From contig JAUTDP010000008.1 of the NCBI GenBank assembly GCA_033439795.1, positions 2,418,001 through 2,482,000 on the forward strand: a stretch of 64,000 bases of DNA, in the 5' to 3' direction. Position 1 is the stretch's first letter. Every line of letters starts with the position of its first letter. Positions 60,785 to 64,000 of the stretch are shown one piece after another. The position numbers were made by a program, and so were the translations under genes. Source of the DNA: Sordaria brevicollis (lineage: Eukaryota; Ascomycota; Sordariomycetes; Sordariales; Sordariaceae). The notes under the pieces were generated by a model. The model did not search any database. It worked only from the letters and a program-made list of their open reading frames with translations, and was not told where the DNA came from.

Positions 60785-61924
60785 ATGAGCACCGAACTCC
60801 GAGGCGGGGACCTGGATATGGCCTCGGACGAGTCCCAGCGCCTGTTCGCCGACGAGCTGAAGGCACTTATCAACGATGCTTCGGGTACTCAGGATGATGG
60901 CCAACAGACTACAGAAACACAACAAGTCAATGGAGAGACTGTCAGAGAAGGCCAACAAGAAGCCACATCACAACCTCAGATCGACCAAAAGCCAGAGGAG
61001 GAACAACCGACCTACGTGACGAGGAAGACGAATGACAACCAACAAGAAGAGCAAGGAGCGCAAGCAGCGACGGAGCACCCAGTGAACAGCCAAGAACCAA
61101 CCTCACCATCACGAAAACGTCCAAACTCAGACGCGGAATCATCACCAAAGCCCGCCAAGAAGGAAGTGAAGCAATGTGGTATCTGTCAAGCGCAACCAGG
61201 GAAATACAGGTGTCCTCGCTGCCCGGTTATGTAGTAAGTCCACCATCCCCTCCCTCCTTTCTCTCATTCTTACTCTCATACTCACCCCGGTAAAAACAGC
61301 TGCTCAATAGCCTGCAACAAAATCCACAAGGAAAATCACCCGCCTCCAACCCAGGAACCCGCAAAGCCATCCCAACCAGCCACCCAACAACGACCTGCCC
61401 CCTCAAAACCCGACCCCCTAGCCTTCCTCCTCCCCCACACCCACCACATCACCCGCCTCCTAACCAAATACCCCCACCTCGAATCACGCATCGAACACAT
61501 CCTCTCGCAAACCCTACCGCCCGCCAACAACCCCCAAGGACTCGCCATCAACCCCGACACCGGCTTCGCCACCACCGCCTCGGGTCTTCCCATCAAGGTA
61601 CCCGGCTACGCTTCTTCTTCCGGGAAGTCGTACATGAAAAAGGATAACCAGCCTTGGTCCAAAGAAGTCGGGTTAAGGAGGGGAGCGGCGGCGTTGAAGA
61701 GGGCGAGGATGGACCCCACCGAGACTGGGGACGGGGTAAGGGAGCTTTGTGAGACGGTGCTTTGGCTTTTGAAGGCGCAGGAGAGGGGGGAGTTACCGAG
61801 CGCTCCTGGGCAGCCTGCGAATGATGTGACGCAGTTTGTGAGGGAGGAGGTGGTGAGGGAGGAGCAGGAGGTGGTGAAGAGGTTGTTGGAGGAGGAGATT
61901 AGGAGGGAGGGTGGCGACCGGTGA
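60785..61924 (+). CDS. HIT-type zinc-finger protein (Hit1/ZNHIT3-like)
   Basis: Two exons, 60785-61233 and 61300-61924, give 357 residues. The intron splits the Tyr codon inside the zinc finger. The finger spans about 131-163: CGIC, then KYRCPRC, YCSIAC and HKENH, the C2-C2-C-H pattern of zf-HIT. HIT fingers of the Hit1/ZNHIT3 and Bcd1/ZNHIT6 group work in box C/D snoRNP assembly together with the R2TP complex, in the nucleus. The N-terminal 130 residues are polar and disordered. After the finger, a Pro-rich linker leads to HITRLLTKYPHLESRIEHIL, similar in style to the Hit1 C-terminal segment, and a strongly acidic/basic helix ends the protein. The Hit1 assignment is tentative; the finger is certain. 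Confidence 0.85.
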
Positions 61925-62665
61925 GATGAATTGTAGGGGGCTGAAGGGATGTTGAAGTTCTGTAAAAGAAAGAACGACTCAGGATGGATCAACGACCTCT
62001 CGAGACCCCAGCTTGGAGGGTGGCAGGAGGTTATACCATAGAAGGGTCTTTATTGATAGACTAGAAGTTGGATCGGCCGGCTTTACGGTGGAAAAGGGCA
62101 AGGAAAGAGGAAGAGGCGGACCGAACCGATGAGGCAGGGATGGTTATGACGAGCCGATTCCATGTAGTATTCTCGGGCATGAGAAACATGGTTCTTGGCA
62201 ACTCACATAATTACGCCCGTGGGAGCAAAAGTGGCAACTCAAGAAGGTTATGTATTGAGACTGGAGTTGATCGACAGAGATACCCCTAGAGGAAGGAGGT
62301 GGTTGGGCAGTATCAAGATATCTTGTGTATAAGACAACAGAAGAAATACCCATAACCGATGAACACATCAGTTTGTGTATAAGTAGACCTTGGATACCTG
62401 AAGTATCCGATTCATTCAGTTTCAGCGCTACATACGTACTGCTGTATAAGTAATTTGAACGCCCGATATACTTAGTACAGCTATGCCGATACCTTCTTCA
62501 CCCTCGATAAACGTCGTCTCCATCGATCCTACTTGCTCACTCCAGGTTACGCCATACCCATTCTGCCATTATTATCCCATCCCACCATCCCATTAACCCA
62601 TGCATTGCCCATAACCGTAGCACATCAACGAAATACACAAGGATACGGATTAACACATTCACAAC
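61925..62665. other. Convergent 3' intergenic region
   Basis: Between the HIT-finger gene and the minus-strand gene at the right edge. No gene or repeat is evident. Confidence 0.5.
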
Positions 62666-64000
62666 TCACGACACTACTCCCTTCTTACCAACAAGCTTAG
62701 CAAAAAACCCGCTCTTCTTACTATTCATCCTTGTCTTTTCCTTCTCTTTCATTTTTTCCTGGTAATTACTGAGCGGTTGCGTCTGCAGCGATTGCGATTG
62801 CGTCTGCAGCGATTGCGATTGCGTCTGCCGTTGAGACAGGTTATCCGCAACAGCCGACGAAGCAGCAGTAAGCGGCGACGTTGCGCCCTCCGCGCCACTG
62901 CCGCTACTGTTAGAGGTTACCGGGGAAGCGGGAGAGGAACCGGAGGAACCGGAACTCATGCCCAACTTTTGGCGCAGGTTGAGGAGGGAAGGGGATTTCT
63001 TGACTAATCCTGAGGAAACACGGAATCGCTGGCTGGCGCTCTGGTTTTGGGTATGGGTGGTTGGTGAGTGGAGGGCTGATAGGTCATCGCTTTCGTTGGA
63101 GAGTGTTGTCTTCTCTACCGAATTGATGTTGGTGCTGTTCTCTGCTGCCAATACTGACTGTTGGCGTTCTCGCTGGGAGGAAGATGGCAAGTTGGGGTTT
63201 TGCATCGCGATGGCCAGCAAACCGGGGGGGGTTATCGTCCCGGGACTCTCCTTTCTATCCTCAGAATGTTGCTTTCTGACAGTGGGTGATGTTGCTGGCG
63301 GTGATGCTGCGCTTGTCTGATCCAGTTCCCCACCGCCGGATCCAGATGTCCAGGCTCTTGACATTCTCGAAAATGCGCCCTCGAGACTAAGACTATGTCG
63401 TCTCTTTGCTTTTTCAATGTGGTCTTTCTGCCCCGTTGATGGTCTTTCTTGAGATACTTGTATGGACTGGGGCTGGATTTGATGCGAGACGGCCCTCGTG
63501 CGCTCTATTAGGGTGACCTCGATAGCCAGTTCGTTGCTTCGATGTAGGTGCTCGCGATGGGCTCGCTCGTCTGGACGCTGGGCGACATTGCCTGTATTAG
63601 TCTGTTTGAACGCGCTGGCTGCGTCGTTTTGCGAACGGCGGTATTCTTGTTCTTTTGAGGCGGTTTCGATGTTAAAGTCCGCGTATGATTTGCTCGGCTT
63701 TTTTAGACCTGTCGCCCGACCAGTTGTTAATGGGGCTCTGTTCAAAGAAGATATCGCTGCTTTTTGCCGGTGTTGCTACTGTGTAGTTGGATCTGCTGCT
63801 GCCATCGCGGCCCTGGCTTCTCTCGCTCTTTGTCTCTTTAGTTCGTGTATCTTTTGCTCGGCCAGTACATCGAGAAGGCGGCGCGTCAGTTCCTCGGCGT
63901 CAAAGTGTCCCTCTTGGGCTGCCAGTCTCGGCTTCCTAGGTTTTGCCGCTATCCTTTGCGAATATCCATATCCTTGGGGCTGGAGGCCGGGTGCTGGCTG
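62666..64000 (-). CDS. Unrecognised low-complexity protein, 5' end beyond the right edge
   Basis: The C-terminal exon is 63737-62666. The preceding exon, open from the window edge to 63780, reads QPAPGLQPQGYGYSQR, EELTRRLLDVLAEQKIHELK and REARAAMAAADPTTQ, then meets a stop. A 42-bp intron (63779-63738, GTAGCA..ACAG) joins the two in frame at CA|A (Gln). The intron is unusually short, so the junction is tentative. The visible part has about 430 residues: a charged helix, then Ser/Thr/Gln-rich disorder with a basic block (KRRHSLSLEGAFSRMSRAW), and a basic C terminus KKSGFFAKLVGKKGVVS. No domain is recognised. Confidence 0.65.
62783..62834 (-). repeat. Short coding minisatellite (QTQSQSL repeats)
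   Basis: A 21-bp unit containing GTCTGCAGCGATTGCGATTG occurs twice in tandem plus a partial third copy. On the gene strand it encodes repeated LQTQSQS. Confidence 0.85.

Overview
This window looks like nuclear DNA of a filamentous ascomycete, probably a Sordariomycete close to Neurospora or Sordaria. The genes are intron-poor, with introns of about 50-75 bp, GT..AG borders and CTAAC-like branch sites. Introns and leaders are pyrimidine-rich. Two long islands are extremely AT-rich, with the G:C to A:T transition pattern left by repeat-induced point mutation (RIP). A pure CAA tract encodes 57 glutamines. The species call is inference.

Left third (1-24 kb): a partial gene resembling the peroxisomal factor Pex39 (minus, runs off the left edge); a RIP-decayed Mutator-like DNA transposon (1298-4863) with terminal inverted repeats and a 9-bp target duplication; a mitochondrial PP2C phosphatase of the Ptc5 type; a long gene-free leader region; a large GH63-like glycoside hydrolase gene (YMR196W type) with a GC-AG intron and an apparent 3-nt microexon; a Rad57-type recombination protein with a polyglutamine insert (minus); a cell-surface single-pass membrane protein; and the second-largest subunit of RNA polymerase III (minus).

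Middle (24-38 kb): about 2 kb without a gene, then a nested transposon island (about 26.12-36.38 kb) bounded by a 19-bp inverted repeat. It holds a 7.3-kb RIP-destroyed Ty3/gypsy retrotransposon with recognisable LTRs. It also holds a 544-bp intact miniature LTR element (TRIM) with two identical 121-bp terminal repeats and a perfect 5-bp target duplication. The TRIM also has pol III-like A and B boxes and a 19-nt complementarity that could allow self-priming.

Right third (38-64 kb): a Pumilio-family RNA-binding protein whose repeat residues predict the classical UGUAUAUA target; ribosomal protein eL15 with telomere-repeat-like motifs upstream (minus); an unrecognised coiled-coil nuclear-type protein (minus); a PSP1-domain protein (minus); about 5 kb of gene-free DNA (about 6.3 kb including the PSP1 leader); the mitochondrial Fe-S protein Nfu1 (minus); a 398-bp hAT-like MITE with a perfect 8-bp target duplication; a HIT zinc-finger protein; and a partial unknown gene running off the right edge (minus).

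The genes are ordinary housekeeping functions with no evident operon-like theme. The unusual biology lies in the mobile elements: four element types in one window, with the large ones destroyed by RIP and the short ones (TRIM, MITE) apparently untouched. All exon borders were read by eye; the multi-exon models were checked for phase and sum to complete codons.
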